From Bacillota bacterium (GTDB taxonomy: Bacteria; Bacillota; Clostridia; Oscillospirales; Ruminococcaceae), in assembly GCA_023415575.1 (NCBI GenBank), contig JAEZKF010000007.1:1-64000 (forward strand): a DNA stretch of 64,000 bases, in the 5' to 3' direction. Of this stretch, positions 32,632 through 43,146 are shown piece after piece. The stretch's first letter is position 1. Every line of letters starts with the position of its first letter. Both the position numbers and the translations under genes were made by a program. The notes below the pieces were generated by a model that made no database searches, was not told the origin of the DNA, and saw only the letters and a list, made by a program, of their open reading frames with translations.

Positions 32632-33659
32632 AAAAGCTGCTGAACACGTTGTATGTTACCTCCCCCGATACATATCTCTCTTTGGATGGAGAAAACGTTG
32701 TGGTACTCAAAGAGCAGCAGGAGGCCGTCCGTATCCCGTTACACAATCTGGAGAGCATTCTCGCTTTCGGGTACACCGGTGCCAGCCCTGCCCTAATGGG
32801 AAGGTGTGCAAAATCGGGGCCCTCTCTCACCTTTTTAACCGCTCAGGGGCGCTTTTTGTGCCGTGTGGTTGGCGAGACCAATGGAAATGTCACGCTTCGC
32901 AAGACCCAATACCGCATCAGCGATGACCCAACTGCAAGTCTGCGTCTTGCCCGCAGGTTCATCCTAGGAAAGCTGTATAACTCCCGTTGGGTACTTGAAC
33001 GCGCTACTCGTGACCATTCTCAACGTATTGACACCGAACGGGTAAAGCATGCATCACAGCAGCTTGCTAGGAGTATGTCCTCAATCAATGAATGTGAAGA
33101 CCTTGCACGTTTACGTGGATTGGAAGGGGAAGCCGCAAGTTGCTATTTTGGCGTCTTGGATGAGCTGATTCTTCAGCAAAAGGAGGATTTCCCTTTTTCG
33201 GGGCGAAATCGACGGCCGCCGTTAGATAACGTCAATGCACTACTATCCTTTGTTTACACCCTTCTTGCTCACGATTGCGCTGCAGCGCTTGAAGGTGTAG
33301 GCTTAGATGCTTATGTGGGTTTTCTGCATCGTGATCGGCCCGGGCGGATTTCACTTGCCTTGGACCTGATGGAGGAACTGCGCAGCATATACGCTGACCG
33401 GTTTGTAATCTCGCTGATTAACCGACGTGAAGTAAACAGCAAAGGTTTTAAACAAAGAGAAAGCGGAGCGGTGATTATGGATGATGATACCCGTAAATCC
33501 GTTTTGCGCGCATGGCAGGAGAAAAAGCAGGACACTATCACCCATCCATATCTTGAAGAAAAGATTGAATGGGGGCTTGTCGCACACGTTCAGGCATTGT
33601 TGCTTGCACGCTACCTTCGGGGAGATATTGATGATTATCCCGTGTTTTTATGGAAGTAG
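32628..33659 (+). CDS. cas1: Cas1 integrase (type I-C)
   Basis: A 343-residue CRISPR integrase. The N-terminal beta domain (LLNTLYVTSPDTYLSLDGENVVVL) is followed by the helical catalytic domain with the metal ligands in LRGLEGEAASCYFG (Glu), VGFLHRDRPGRISLALDLMEELR (His, Asp/Glu). With Cas2 it inserts new spacers at the leader end of the array. It starts within the cas4 stop codon (ATGA). Confidence 0.96.
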   Translation: MKKLLNTLYVTSPDTYLSLDGENVVVLKEQQEAVRIPLHNLESILAFGYTGASPALMGRCAKSGPSLTFLTAQGRFLCRVVGETNGNVTLRKTQYRISDDPTASLRLARRFILGKLYNSRWVLERATRDHSQRIDTERVKHASQQLARSMSSINECEDLARLRGLEGEAASCYFGVLDELILQQKEDFPFSGRNRRPPLDNVNALLSFVYTLLAHDCAAALEGVGLDAYVGFLHRDRPGRISLALDLMEELRSIYADRFVISLINRREVNSKGFKQRESGAVIMDDDTRKSVLRAWQEKKQDTITHPYLEEKIEWGLVAHVQALLLARYLRGDIDDYPVFLWK

Positions 33660-33668
33660 GTGGGTTCG

Positions 33669-33959
33669 ATGCTGGTATTAATCACATATGATGTCAACAC
33701 CGAGAATGCTGCTGGTAGAAAACGTCTGCGTAAAGTAGCCAAGCAATGTGTCAACTACGGACAAAGGGTACAAAACTCGGTTTTCGAATGTGTAATGGAC
33801 GCCGCAAAATGCCGTGAGGTTCGCTATATTCTCGAGCAGATTATTGATAAGGATAAGGACAGCCTGCGGTTTTACTATTTAGGCAATAATTACCAAAACA
33901 AGGTAGAACACATCGGCGCCAAGCCTTCCTTTGACGTTGAAGGCACCTTAATGGTGTAG
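33669..33959 (+). CDS. cas2: Cas2 (type I-C)
   Basis: A 96-residue ferredoxin-like protein that dimerises and bridges two Cas1 dimers in the integration complex. MLVLITYDVNTENAAGRKRLRKVAKQC has the conserved Asp after the first strand, and RVQNSVFECVMD follows. The ATG at 33669 is used rather than the GTG at 33660 because AGGTGGG lies just before it. It is the last cas gene, 169 bases before the array. Confidence 0.96.
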   Translation: MLVLITYDVNTENAAGRKRLRKVAKQCVNYGQRVQNSVFECVMDAAKCREVRYILEQIIDKDKDSLRFYYLGNNYQNKVEHIGAKPSFDVEGTLMV

Positions 33960-34128
33960 TGCGAACCGTAAGTGAACATGAATTCCATGGCAGGTTCGCA
34001 CCGGCATATTGGGGGTGTACGCTTTAATTTAGACTTTTTGCTCAGATTTTTACTAGGCAAAAACGTATTAACGCAAAAACATGTGCAATTCGTTGTATTG
34101 AATGCAGATGTATTTGTGCAGTTTTGCT
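33960..34128 (+). promoter_or_regulatory. CRISPR leader
   Basis: The 169 bases between cas2 and the first repeat are AT-rich close to the array, as leaders are. A 7-bp hairpin (GCGAACC/GGTTCGC, 33961-33967 with 33993-33999) opens the segment. The orientation is supported by the degenerate repeat at the far end (39874). No consensus promoter is clear. Confidence 0.7.
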
Positions 34129-37100
34129 GTCACTCCCCACACGGGGAGTGTGGATTGAAATTGCGGCCACGACATCAACCTCAACAATGGTCTTGTCACT
34201 CCCCACACGGGGAGTGTGGATTGAAATCTCCTGTCCTACCTTTTTGTTTTTATTGCAACCCGCCCAAGTCACTCCCCACACGGGGAGTGTGGATTGAAAT
34301 GTCTACATTTACCGTCCTGCCAATCTGCTGCGCCTGTCACTCCCCACACGGGGAGTGTGGATTGAAATTTTCCCCCGCAAAAGCTCACATTATCCGCAAC
34401 AGTCACTCCCCACACGGGGAGTGTGGATTGAAATAACAATCCTTAAAAGTTAATGTGGTTACGCACCAGTCACTCCCCACACGGGGAGTGTGGATTGAAA
34501 TCGGCGCGTCTGCTGTAGTGTGATTGTGTTGCACGTCACTCCCCACACGGGGAGTGTGGATTGAAATCATTGTTGGAAGTCCGGTAACCTCCTTGCCAAA
34601 CGGTCACTCCCCACACGGGGAGTGTGGATTGAAATCTTGTCGCAGATTTTACAGGCGACAGTGCCGGAGTCACTCCCCACACGGGGAGTGTGGATTGAAA
34701 TATTGAAGCCGTGAGAATCATTCGAGAAATGAGGGTCACTCCCCACACGGGGAGTGTGGATTGAAATCAACCTGCGCGGTGCCGACCTGCGCGGTGCCAA
34801 CCGTCACTCCCCACACGGGGAGTGTGGATTGAAATCCCGCAAAACGGCAACAATCCGCATTACGGAGACCCGTCACTCCCCACACGGGGAGTGTGGATTG
34901 AAATTCCATTGACTTTACCTCCTATCAAGCTTGCCGCGTCACTCCCCACACGGGGAGTGTGGATTGAAATGGCGTTAAACAGGGAGCAGGGCACACATGA
35001 ACGGCAGTCACTCCCCACACGGGGAGTGTGGATTGAAATTCTTTTTTGCACGGTGTGCAGGACATCACGCCATGTCACTCCCCACACGGGGAGTGTGGAT
35101 TGAAATAAGTGCTTTTTGAGTTGTAATCACTCCCATTTGTTGTCACTCCCCACACGGGGAGTGTGGATTGAAATTGCATATAAAGGCAATCCTGCGGATA
35201 TATTGCCGTCACTCCCCACACGGGGAGTGTGGATTGAAATTCCCCTGCGAGCTCCTATTACCGCCATTGTAATGATGTCACTCCCCACACGGGGAGTGTG
35301 GATTGAAATCAGCGCCTCCGATAGCTCCGAGTGGCAAAGGGCGATGTCACTCCCCACACGGGGAGTGTGGATTGAAATGGCTGACTTTGCGGCTGACGGC
35401 GGACAGAAGATGGTCACTCCCCACACGGGGAGTGTGGATTGAAATACTTGGTTTAGAGAGAACGCCGGAAGAATACATAGGTCACTCCCCACACGGGGAG
35501 TGTGGATTGAAATCGCGGACGATAAGTATAAAGGCAAGTATGTCAAGGTCACTCCCCACACGGGGAGTGTGGATTGAAATCAACCCGTTATTGAGGCGTT
35601 TAAAAAGGCTTATGTCACTCCCCACACGGGGAGTGTGGATTGAAATCGCTGAGTGCTTCGACAAACTGTTCGCACTCGTCGTCACTCCCCACACGGGGAG
35701 TGTGGATTGAAATCTGAAGGGCAACTGCCTCGTGGAGTCCCTGTCAAGTCACTCCCCACACGGGGAGTGTGGATTGAAATAAGGCGATGTTTGATGGCAT
35801 GGTCAATATCGGTGTCACTCCCCACACGGGGAGTGTGGATTGAAATCCTCGGCTCCCTTTGCAGTACGGGCGAGACTTAGAGGTCACTCCCCACACGGGG
35901 AGTGTGGATTGAAATTATGGTGAGTATAGAAAAATATATCCTCTGCCAAGTCACTCCCCACACGGGGAGTGTGGATTGAAATAACTGATTCTGGCAGATG
36001 GAAGCAACTAGCGCATGAGTCACTCCCCACACGGGGAGTGTGGATTGAAATGTGAGCGCGTCCCGTTTGGTTGGAACGTGCACGGTCACTCCCCACACGG
36101 GGAGTGTGGATTGAAATCTGGCTTAAATAGTATTTCTCCGGCACGCTGCCCTGTCACTCCCCACACGGGGAGTGTGGATTGAAATACCTCCTATCAAGCT
36201 TGCCGCACTCACCCATGCGGTCACTCCCCACACGGGGAGTGTGGATTGAAATATCCCATGTTGAGTAGGTTGACTCAAATCCATCGTCACTCCCCACACG
36301 GGGAGTGTGGATTGAAATCAGCGTATGACAAGGGTCTCCATATTGCGGGTTACTGTCACTCCCCACACGGGGAGTGTGGATTGAAATCCATCGGCTGATG
36401 TCTTTTTGTGTGACGCCGATGTCACTCCCCACACGGGGAGTGTGGATTGAAATCGTCCATACAGTCCATGTTGTAGAAACCAAAGTCTGTCACTCCCCAC
36501 ACGGGGAGTGTGGATTGAAATGGAGGTCTAGGCACAACGGCGTCACGGTCTTTAGTCACTCCCCACACGGGGAGTGTGGATTGAAATTGGTATCTCGTTA
36601 GAAAAGGATGGATTGTTTTTGTCACTCCCCACACGGGGAGTGTGGATTGAAATAGCTTGCAGTACGTTAACCTTTTGACGCTCCTCGTCACTCCCCACAC
36701 GGGGAGTGTGGATTGAAATCATGAGGAGAAGAGGAAAACCCTAAAGGAGCGGGCGTCACTCCCCACACGGGGAGTGTGGATTGAAATAATCTGTAAGAAA
36801 CGCTGGGCTGCATCAAAAAATGTCACTCCCCACACGGGGAGTGTGGATTGAAATTGGCCGAAACGGTAAAAGCGGCGAACGGCTTGATGTCACTCCCCAC
36901 ACGGGGAGTGTGGATTGAAATCCTCTCGTCTTTGTCCATCCTGTTGGAATAAACCTGTCACTCCCCACACGGGGAGTGTGGATTGAAATTAAAGAACACC
37001 GGATTGCCACCACACCATCCTTGAATGTCACTCCCCACACGGGGAGTGTGGATTGAAATTTTGACTGTGTTACTAACAACAATACTCCCCGTGTCACTCC

Positions 37101-39900
37101 CCACACGGGGAGTGTGGATTGAAATATTTAACACAACGTGGCTTAAAATCACAAATTGCCGTCACTCCCCACACGGGGAGTGTGGATTGAAATAGGACGG
37201 CGAGCTCGTCCCGGGCTCCGGTGGCGGCACGTCACTCCCCACACGGGGAGTGTGGATTGAAATGTCAAAGGTAAGCCAGATAACGGCTACGCCATGTCAC
37301 TCCCCACACGGGGAGTGTGGATTGAAATAAGCAGATTGTCCTCACATGGGATGCCCCAGGCAACGCGTCACTCCCCACACGGGGAGTGTGGATTGAAATC
37401 TTGCGTGTCACGGTTAACCCTCCATAAGCTCTTGGTCACTCCCCACACGGGGAGTGTGGATTGAAATATCAATTTCACTGCAAAGATGGTTAATACGCTC
37501 AGCGTCACTCCCCACACGGGGAGTGTGGATTGAAATGACGGTAACCAATGTTTGAGCGCCGCACCATCCGTCACTCCCCACACGGGGAGTGTGGATTGAA
37601 ATTCAAAGACCGCAACTGACGAACAGCGTGTCAAGCTGGTCACTCCCCACACGGGGAGTGTGGATTGAAATCGCAGCTGGTTATAGCACCTCAACGACCG
37701 GATGTCGGTCACTCCCCACACGGGGAGTGTGGATTGAAATTGTAATCATTGCCTTACCCTCATCAAATGATAAGGGTCACTCCCCACACGGGGAGTGTGG
37801 ATTGAAATCTGCTTCCCGTGTTTGATTGGATTGACGAAATAAGGTCACTCCCCACACGGGGAGTGTGGATTGAAATTACGTTTGAATAATCTTTTGCATA
37901 TACGTGAGAAGTCACTCCCCACACGGGGAGTGTGGATTGAAATATCATCAGGACTTGTGACCTGTAGGCGTTCTACCGTCACTCCCCACACGGGGAGTGT
38001 GGATTGAAATATTTTTGTTGTTAGCCCAAGATGGATAAGGGATGGTCACTCCCCACACGGGGAGTGTGGATTGAAATTACGTTTGAATAATCTTTTGCAT
38101 ATACGTGAGAGTCACTCCCCACACGGGGAGTGTGGATTGAAATTCGACATTTGAAAGGAGCGTTTATCAATGACAAGCGTCACTCCCCACACGGGGAGTG
38201 TGGATTGAAATTACAACCTTAAATGTGCCATATACCTTACCGATGTGTCACTCCCCACACGGGGAGTGTGGATTGAAATTCGCTCCGGTACTGCGCATCC
38301 AGTTGGGCAGCGAACGTCACTCCCCACACGGGGAGTGTGGATTGAAATATCAGAAATATACTCTGAAGTTAACATCGTCTGGTCACTCCCCACACGGGGA
38401 GTGTGGATTGAAATTACACTGACATATATGCTGAAACAATATCTTAGGGTCACTCCCCACACGGGGAGTGTGGATTGAAATAAAGGTTGCTACGGTCTTG
38501 ATGTCACCGGCGTTGAGTCACTCCCCACACGGGGAGTGTGGATTGAAATTGTGCAACTGTAATAAACAACATGGCTGTGAGCGCGTCACTCCCCACACGG
38601 GGAGTGTGGATTGAAATCCGTTTTTTTGTTGTGGCGCCCAATCTTATTGATTGTCACTCCCCACACGGGGAGTGTGGATTGAAATAAGATGATTTACGCA
38701 ATCACAACGCATAATTAAACCGTCACTCCCCACACGGGGAGTGTGGATTGAAATATTGTTTGATTATAGCATCGTGTCATCCGAACTGGTCACTCCCCAC
38801 ACGGGGAGTGTGGATTGAAATTATAGTTGTATTGTGAAATGATAACACAAATGCATGTCACTCCCCACACGGGGAGTGTGGATTGAAATCGTTTGAAAAT
38901 TGAAATCCGCATTTACATTTAGCAAGTCACTCCCCACACGGGGAGTGTGGATTGAAATAGCTTTGCAATATGCTCCGCCTGTGCTTGCGTTAGTCACTCC
39001 CCACACGGGGAGTGTGGATTGAAATTCTTTTCTTATCCTATAGGTTGTTATGCCGCGCTGTCACTCCCCACACGGGGAGTGTGGATTGAAATGTGCTTGG
39101 CTTTTGTGTGATAGCAGGAGTGCTCCAGGTCACTCCCCACACGGGGAGTGTGGATTGAAATACTTGAGAGATGCAGGTAAGTGTGAGTTGGTTGGTCACT
39201 CCCCACACGGAGAGTGTGGATTGAAATAATTATATCCCTACTACACAGCATCAAATACACGTCACTCCCCACACGGGGAGTGTGGATTGAAATTGTAGAA
39301 TTCTTGTCGTCTATGCTTACGTTTATCCGTCACTCCCCACACGGGGAGTGTGGATTGAAATATGTGCGCGTACGTGGTGTAGCACGAGTTTTACACAAAG
39401 TCACTCCCCACACGGGGAGTGTGGATTGAAATTACGTTTCACTTGCATAACGCAAAACGGTACTTGGTCACTCCCCACACGGGGAGTGTGGATTGAAATG
39501 TATACGCTTGCGTAGCAATATGCGTATTTAAAAGGTCACTCCCCACACGGGGAGTGTGGATTGAAATCACGGGAGGTATCTCTCAATTGCCCATCGGTTC
39601 GGTCACTCCCCACACGGGGAGTGTGGATTGAAATTTGTCTCGGTAGAGATATTTGCGGGCGAGTAACTCGTCACTCCCCACACGGGGAGTGTGGATTGAA
39701 ATATTGATACATTCGCGAGGTTGTGCGCTGAAAAAGGTCACTCCCCACACGGGGAGTGTGGATTGAAATGTTTTGCATGCCCATACAGTTTGAGTAAGAC
39801 GACGGTCACTCCCCACACGGGGAGTGTGGATTGAAATGTAAGGAAGGTGCTTGTCCCGCTCTAATAGATAAGGGTCACTCCCCACACGGGGAGTGTGGAT
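34129..39900 (+). CRISPR. Type I-C CRISPR array, 86 repeats and 85 spacers
   Basis: By eye I count 86 copies of a 33-base repeat that starts GTCACTCCCC and ends GTGGATTGAAAT. An 8-bp palindrome (CACTCCCC/GGGGAGTG) lies around ACAC. The period is 65-73 bases, so spacers are mostly 32-38 bases, with one of 40 after the second repeat. All repeats look identical except the one at 39195 (one G to A in the palindrome) and the last at 39874, whose final six bases are replaced. Two spacers are duplicates (37877 and 38078), two overlap in sequence (34905 and 36186) and two look like homologous targets (34905-preceding spacer at 34836 and that at 36319). Confidence 0.98.
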
Positions 39901-39961
39901 AGTGTTGTATTACCTCAACTTCCCAAGCTGAGGTCACGGGCCTTCTTCCTGAACAGCGATG

Positions 39962-40006
39962 AAAGATGCCGTAACACCTGCCGTTGCAGGTGCAGCGGCA
40001 TCTTTT
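39962..40006 (+). terminator. Terminator downstream of the CRISPR array
   Basis: A composite hairpin with outer arms GATGCCG/CGGCATC and inner arms CACCTGC/GCAGGTG, followed by TTTTCTATT. It lies 62 bases after the degenerate last repeat and should end the pre-crRNA. An A-run on the other side would allow some action on the opposite strand. Confidence 0.75.
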
Positions 40007-40029
40007 CTATTCTCATTCATACCAAAACC

Positions 40030-40058
40030 TTGACTTTGCCCTTTTGCTTGCGCATAAT
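40030..40058 (+). promoter_or_regulatory. Promoter of valS
   Basis: TTGACT at 40030-40035 and CATAAT at 40053-40058, 17 bases apart. Transcription from here gives a leader of about 315 bases before valS. This length would suit a T-box, but no T-box core (TGGNACCGCG) was found. GGTACC within the leader near 40235 is only a partial match. Confidence 0.6.
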
Positions 40059-40064
40059 AAAAGA

Positions 40065-40381
40065 GTATGTAAAAAAGTGTTCCCCGCTCTTAGTGTGTAT
40101 CGACCTCTTGCATGTCAAGCAAGCGCTCGATGGTTCATCATGATTCACACATGGCGTGTGGGCTGAGCACTTCCTTGGTAAGGAAGAGGCCAGCAATTCA
40201 GCACTTCCGCCTGACCTCTTGAATGGCATTCACGAGGTACCCGTTTCATCAATGTGCATGTGGATTGTACTCACAAGCTGCCACATCATCGCATCTGCCC
40301 TGTCGTTCACCATTGCGAGTATGAAGCCCATAGCTTTATGATAACATTCAAACGCATTTCGGAAAAAAGGTGGTCATAACC
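40065..40381 (+). other. Long valS leader without recognised regulator
   Basis: About 315 bases without a credible gene. Visible elements are CTTCCTT/AAGGAAG (near 40175-40192), ATGTGG/CCACAT (near 40257-40287) and several short frames without family resemblance. It does not match a canonical T-box, which usually controls valS in Bacillota, and contains no Val-rich leader peptide. Confidence 0.4.
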
Positions 40382-43003
40382 ATGTCACAACAGCTCGAAA
40401 AGCTTTACGACCCCAAACAGGTTGAAAGCCGCATCTATGACTTTTGGCTTAAGGGAGGCTACTTCCATGCGGTCGTAAATCCCGATAAAAAGCCGTACAC
40501 CATTATGATGCCGCCGCCCAACATCACGGGGCAGCTGCACCTTGGTCACGCACTGGATAATGCCATGCAGGATAGCTTAATCCGCTTTAAGCGCATGCAG
40601 GGATACGAAGCCCTGTGGATGCCCGGTACAGACCATGCCTCCATCGCCACTGAGGCAAAGATTGTGGAGGATATGAAAAAGGATGGCCTGACCAAGGCTG
40701 ACCTTGGCCGTGAAGGCTTTTTAGAGCGCGCATGGGAATGGCGCCGCAAATACGGCGGACGCATCATCGAGCAGCTCAAAAAACTCGGCTCCTCCTGCGA
40801 CTGGGAGCGCGAGAGCTTTACGATGGACGAGCGGTGCTCCCGCGCTGTGCGCGAGGTATTTGTGCGCATGTATGAAGAGGGCATCATCTATCGCGGAGAG
40901 CGCATCATCAACTGGTGCCCCCACTGCCTGACCTCTATCTCGGATGCCGAGGTGGAGTACGAGGAGAAGGACGGTCATTTCTGGCACATCAAATATCCGA
41001 TTGCAGACGGCAGCGGATATCTGGAGCTTGCGACCACCCGTCCCGAGACGATGCTGGGCGATACTGCCGTTGCGGTGCATCCCGATGATGAGCGGTACAA
41101 GCATCTGGTGGGCAAGAACGTCATCCTGCCGATTGTCAATAAAGAGATTCCCGTCGTTGCTGATGAGTATGTCGAGATGGACTTCGGTACCGGCGTTGTG
41201 AAGATTACCCCCGCCCATGACCCCAACGACTTTGAGGTCGGCCTGCGCCACAACCTGCCCATCCTCAATGTGATGAACGACGACGGCTCCATCAACGAAA
41301 ACGGCGGCCGTTTTGCCGGCATGAGCGGCATAGAGGCGCGCAAAGCCATTGTCAAGCAGCTCGAAGAAGATGGCTACCTGTGCAAGGTTGAGGACATCAA
41401 GCACAACGTAGGCACCTGCTACCGGTGTTCCCACGTCGTTGAGCCGCGCGTATCCAAGCAGTGGTTTGTTAAGATGAAGCCGCTTGCCGAACCCGCAATT
41501 GAGGTCGTGAAAAACGGCGAAACCAAGTTTATTCCCGAACGGTTTGATAAGATATACTTCCACTGGATGGAGAACATCAAGGACTGGTGCATCTCGCGTC
41601 AGCTTTGGTGGGGTCACCGCATCCCCGCGTTTTACTGCGAGTCCTGCGGACAGATGATTGTTTCGCGTGAGGATATTGACGTATGTCCGCACTGCAAGAG
41701 CGCGAATATCCATCAGGACCCCGATACGCTGGATACCTGGTTTAGCTCCGCACTCTGGCCCTTCTCGACATTAGGCTGGCCGGACAAGACCCCCGAGCTT
41801 GAGTACTTCTACCCCACCGATACCCTGGTAACAGCTTACGACATCATCTTCTTCTGGGTGGCCCGTATGATCTTCTCGGGTGTGAAGCATATGGACAAAA
41901 CACCCTTCCACACTGTGTTTATCCACGGCATCATCCGCGATGCACAGGGCCGCAAGATGTCCAAGTCACTCGGCAACGGCATCGACCCGCTCGAGCTCAT
42001 CGAAACCTACGGTGCGGATGCTTTGCGCTTCACACTGCTGACCGGCAACAGCCCCGGCAACGACATGCGTTTTTCGGACGAGAAGATTACTGCAAGCCGC
42101 AACTTTGCAAACAAGCTGTGGAACGCTTCGCGTTTTGTGCTCATGAACCTGACCGACGCGGTCACCGAGGTTGCTCTGCCCGATACATTAGCGGTCGAGG
42201 ACAAGTGGATTATCAGCAAGTACAACGCCCTTGTTGCCGAGGTTACCGATAACCTTGAAAAGTACGAGCTCGGCATGGCGGTTGCAAAGCTGTACGACTT
42301 TATTTGGAACGTATTCTGCGACTGGTATATTGAGCTGACCAAACCCCGTCTGCTTGCGGGCGGCGAGACCTCTGTCGCTGCACAGAAGGTTCTGGTTTAT
42401 ATCCTCTCCAACACCCTCAAACTCTTGCATCCCTTTATGCCGTTTATCACCGAGGAGATTTGGCAGGCTCTGCCGCATGAGGGCGAAACCATCATGACAA
42501 GCGCTTGGCCTGTATATGATGAAAGCCTGTCGTTTGCCGCGGAGGAAACTGAGTTTGAGCGCGTGATGCTTGCCATCAAGAGCATCCGCAACCGCCGCAG
42601 TGAGATGAACGTTCCTCCCTCCAAGAAGGCGAGCGTATTCATCATAACCGACTATCCCGAAACCTTTACGCAGGGTAAGATGTTCATTGAACGCCTTGCG
42701 TTTGCCTCGAGTGTCGAGCTTGTGAACGAGTACACGGGCAGTGACGCGGTAAGCGTTATCACTGACAGCGCGCGCATCTTCATCCCGATGCAGGACCTTG
42801 TTGACCTTGCCAAGGAGCGCGAGCGCCTGATGAAGGAAAAGGCAGCCTGTGAAAAGGATGTGGCCTTCCTTTCCGGCAAGCTAAACAACGCAGGCTTTGT
42901 TTCCAAGGCACCCGCTGCCGTTATCGAGCAGGAGAAGGCAAAGCTCAAGGTCGCTGAGGACAAGCTTGCGAAGATTAACGAAAGCATCGCAGCGCTTGGC
43001 TGA
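40382..43003 (+). CDS. valS: Valyl-tRNA synthetase
   Basis: An 873-residue class Ia aminoacyl-tRNA synthetase that charges tRNA-Val. PPPNITGQLHLGHALD carries the HIGH-type motif at residues ~45-60, the editing domain (CP1) follows with TTRPETMLGDTAVAVHP, and GRKMSKSLGNGIDP at ~522-535 is the KMSKS motif. A zinc-like CESCGQ...CPHC insert and a C-terminal coiled coil (LAKERERLMKEKAACEKDV) complete the normal layout. The ATG at 40382 has AAAGGTGG upstream. A strong terminator follows. Confidence 0.96.
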   Translation: MSQQLEKLYDPKQVESRIYDFWLKGGYFHAVVNPDKKPYTIMMPPPNITGQLHLGHALDNAMQDSLIRFKRMQGYEALWMPGTDHASIATEAKIVEDMKKDGLTKADLGREGFLERAWEWRRKYGGRIIEQLKKLGSSCDWERESFTMDERCSRAVREVFVRMYEEGIIYRGERIINWCPHCLTSISDAEVEYEEKDGHFWHIKYPIADGSGYLELATTRPETMLGDTAVAVHPDDERYKHLVGKNVILPIVNKEIPVVADEYVEMDFGTGVVKITPAHDPNDFEVGLRHNLPILNVMNDDGSINENGGRFAGMSGIEARKAIVKQLEEDGYLCKVEDIKHNVGTCYRCSHVVEPRVSKQWFVKMKPLAEPAIEVVKNGETKFIPERFDKIYFHWMENIKDWCISRQLWWGHRIPAFYCESCGQMIVSREDIDVCPHCKSANIHQDPDTLDTWFSSALWPFSTLGWPDKTPELEYFYPTDTLVTAYDIIFFWVARMIFSGVKHMDKTPFHTVFIHGIIRDAQGRKMSKSLGNGIDPLELIETYGADALRFTLLTGNSPGNDMRFSDEKITASRNFANKLWNASRFVLMNLTDAVTEVALPDTLAVEDKWIISKYNALVAEVTDNLEKYELGMAVAKLYDFIWNVFCDWYIELTKPRLLAGGETSVAAQKVLVYILSNTLKLLHPFMPFITEEIWQALPHEGETIMTSAWPVYDESLSFAAEETEFERVMLAIKSIRNRRSEMNVPPSKKASVFIITDYPETFTQGKMFIERLAFASSVELVNEYTGSDAVSVITDSARIFIPMQDLVDLAKERERLMKEKAACEKDVAFLSGKLNNAGFVSKAPAAVIEQEKAKLKVAEDKLAKINESIAALG

Positions 43004-43018
43004 TTTGATTTAATGATT

Positions 43019-43046
43019 TAAGGGCAGAGAAGAATCTCTGCCCTTA
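43019..43046 (+). terminator. Terminator of valS
   Basis: TAAGGGCAGAGA/TCTCTGCCCTTA forms a 12-bp perfect stem with a four-base loop followed by TTTTTA. Confidence 0.85.
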
Positions 43047-43146
43047 TTTTTATCATCGACCATCCTTTGATATTGTGCTATACTTTGTGGCGGGCATTGT
43101 TGCCCGCCACATTTGATTATCTTTCTACGATAAATGAGGGTTTTGC

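Noticed and set aside
38890..38925. ATTGAAAT inside a spacer, suggesting a hidden partial repeat
   Set aside because: Only eight bases agree and the flanking palindrome is absent. The spacer has normal length.
33972..39885. Many ORFs made of repeated peptides such as SLPTRGVWIEI or ISIHTPRVGSD
   Set aside because: They are translations of the CRISPR repeat in different frames with variable spacer segments between. Such frames often enter databases as proteins but are not genes.
40225..40250. GGTACC in the valS leader as a T-box core
   Set aside because: The flanking TGG..CGCG context is missing and no terminator/antiterminator pair follows.
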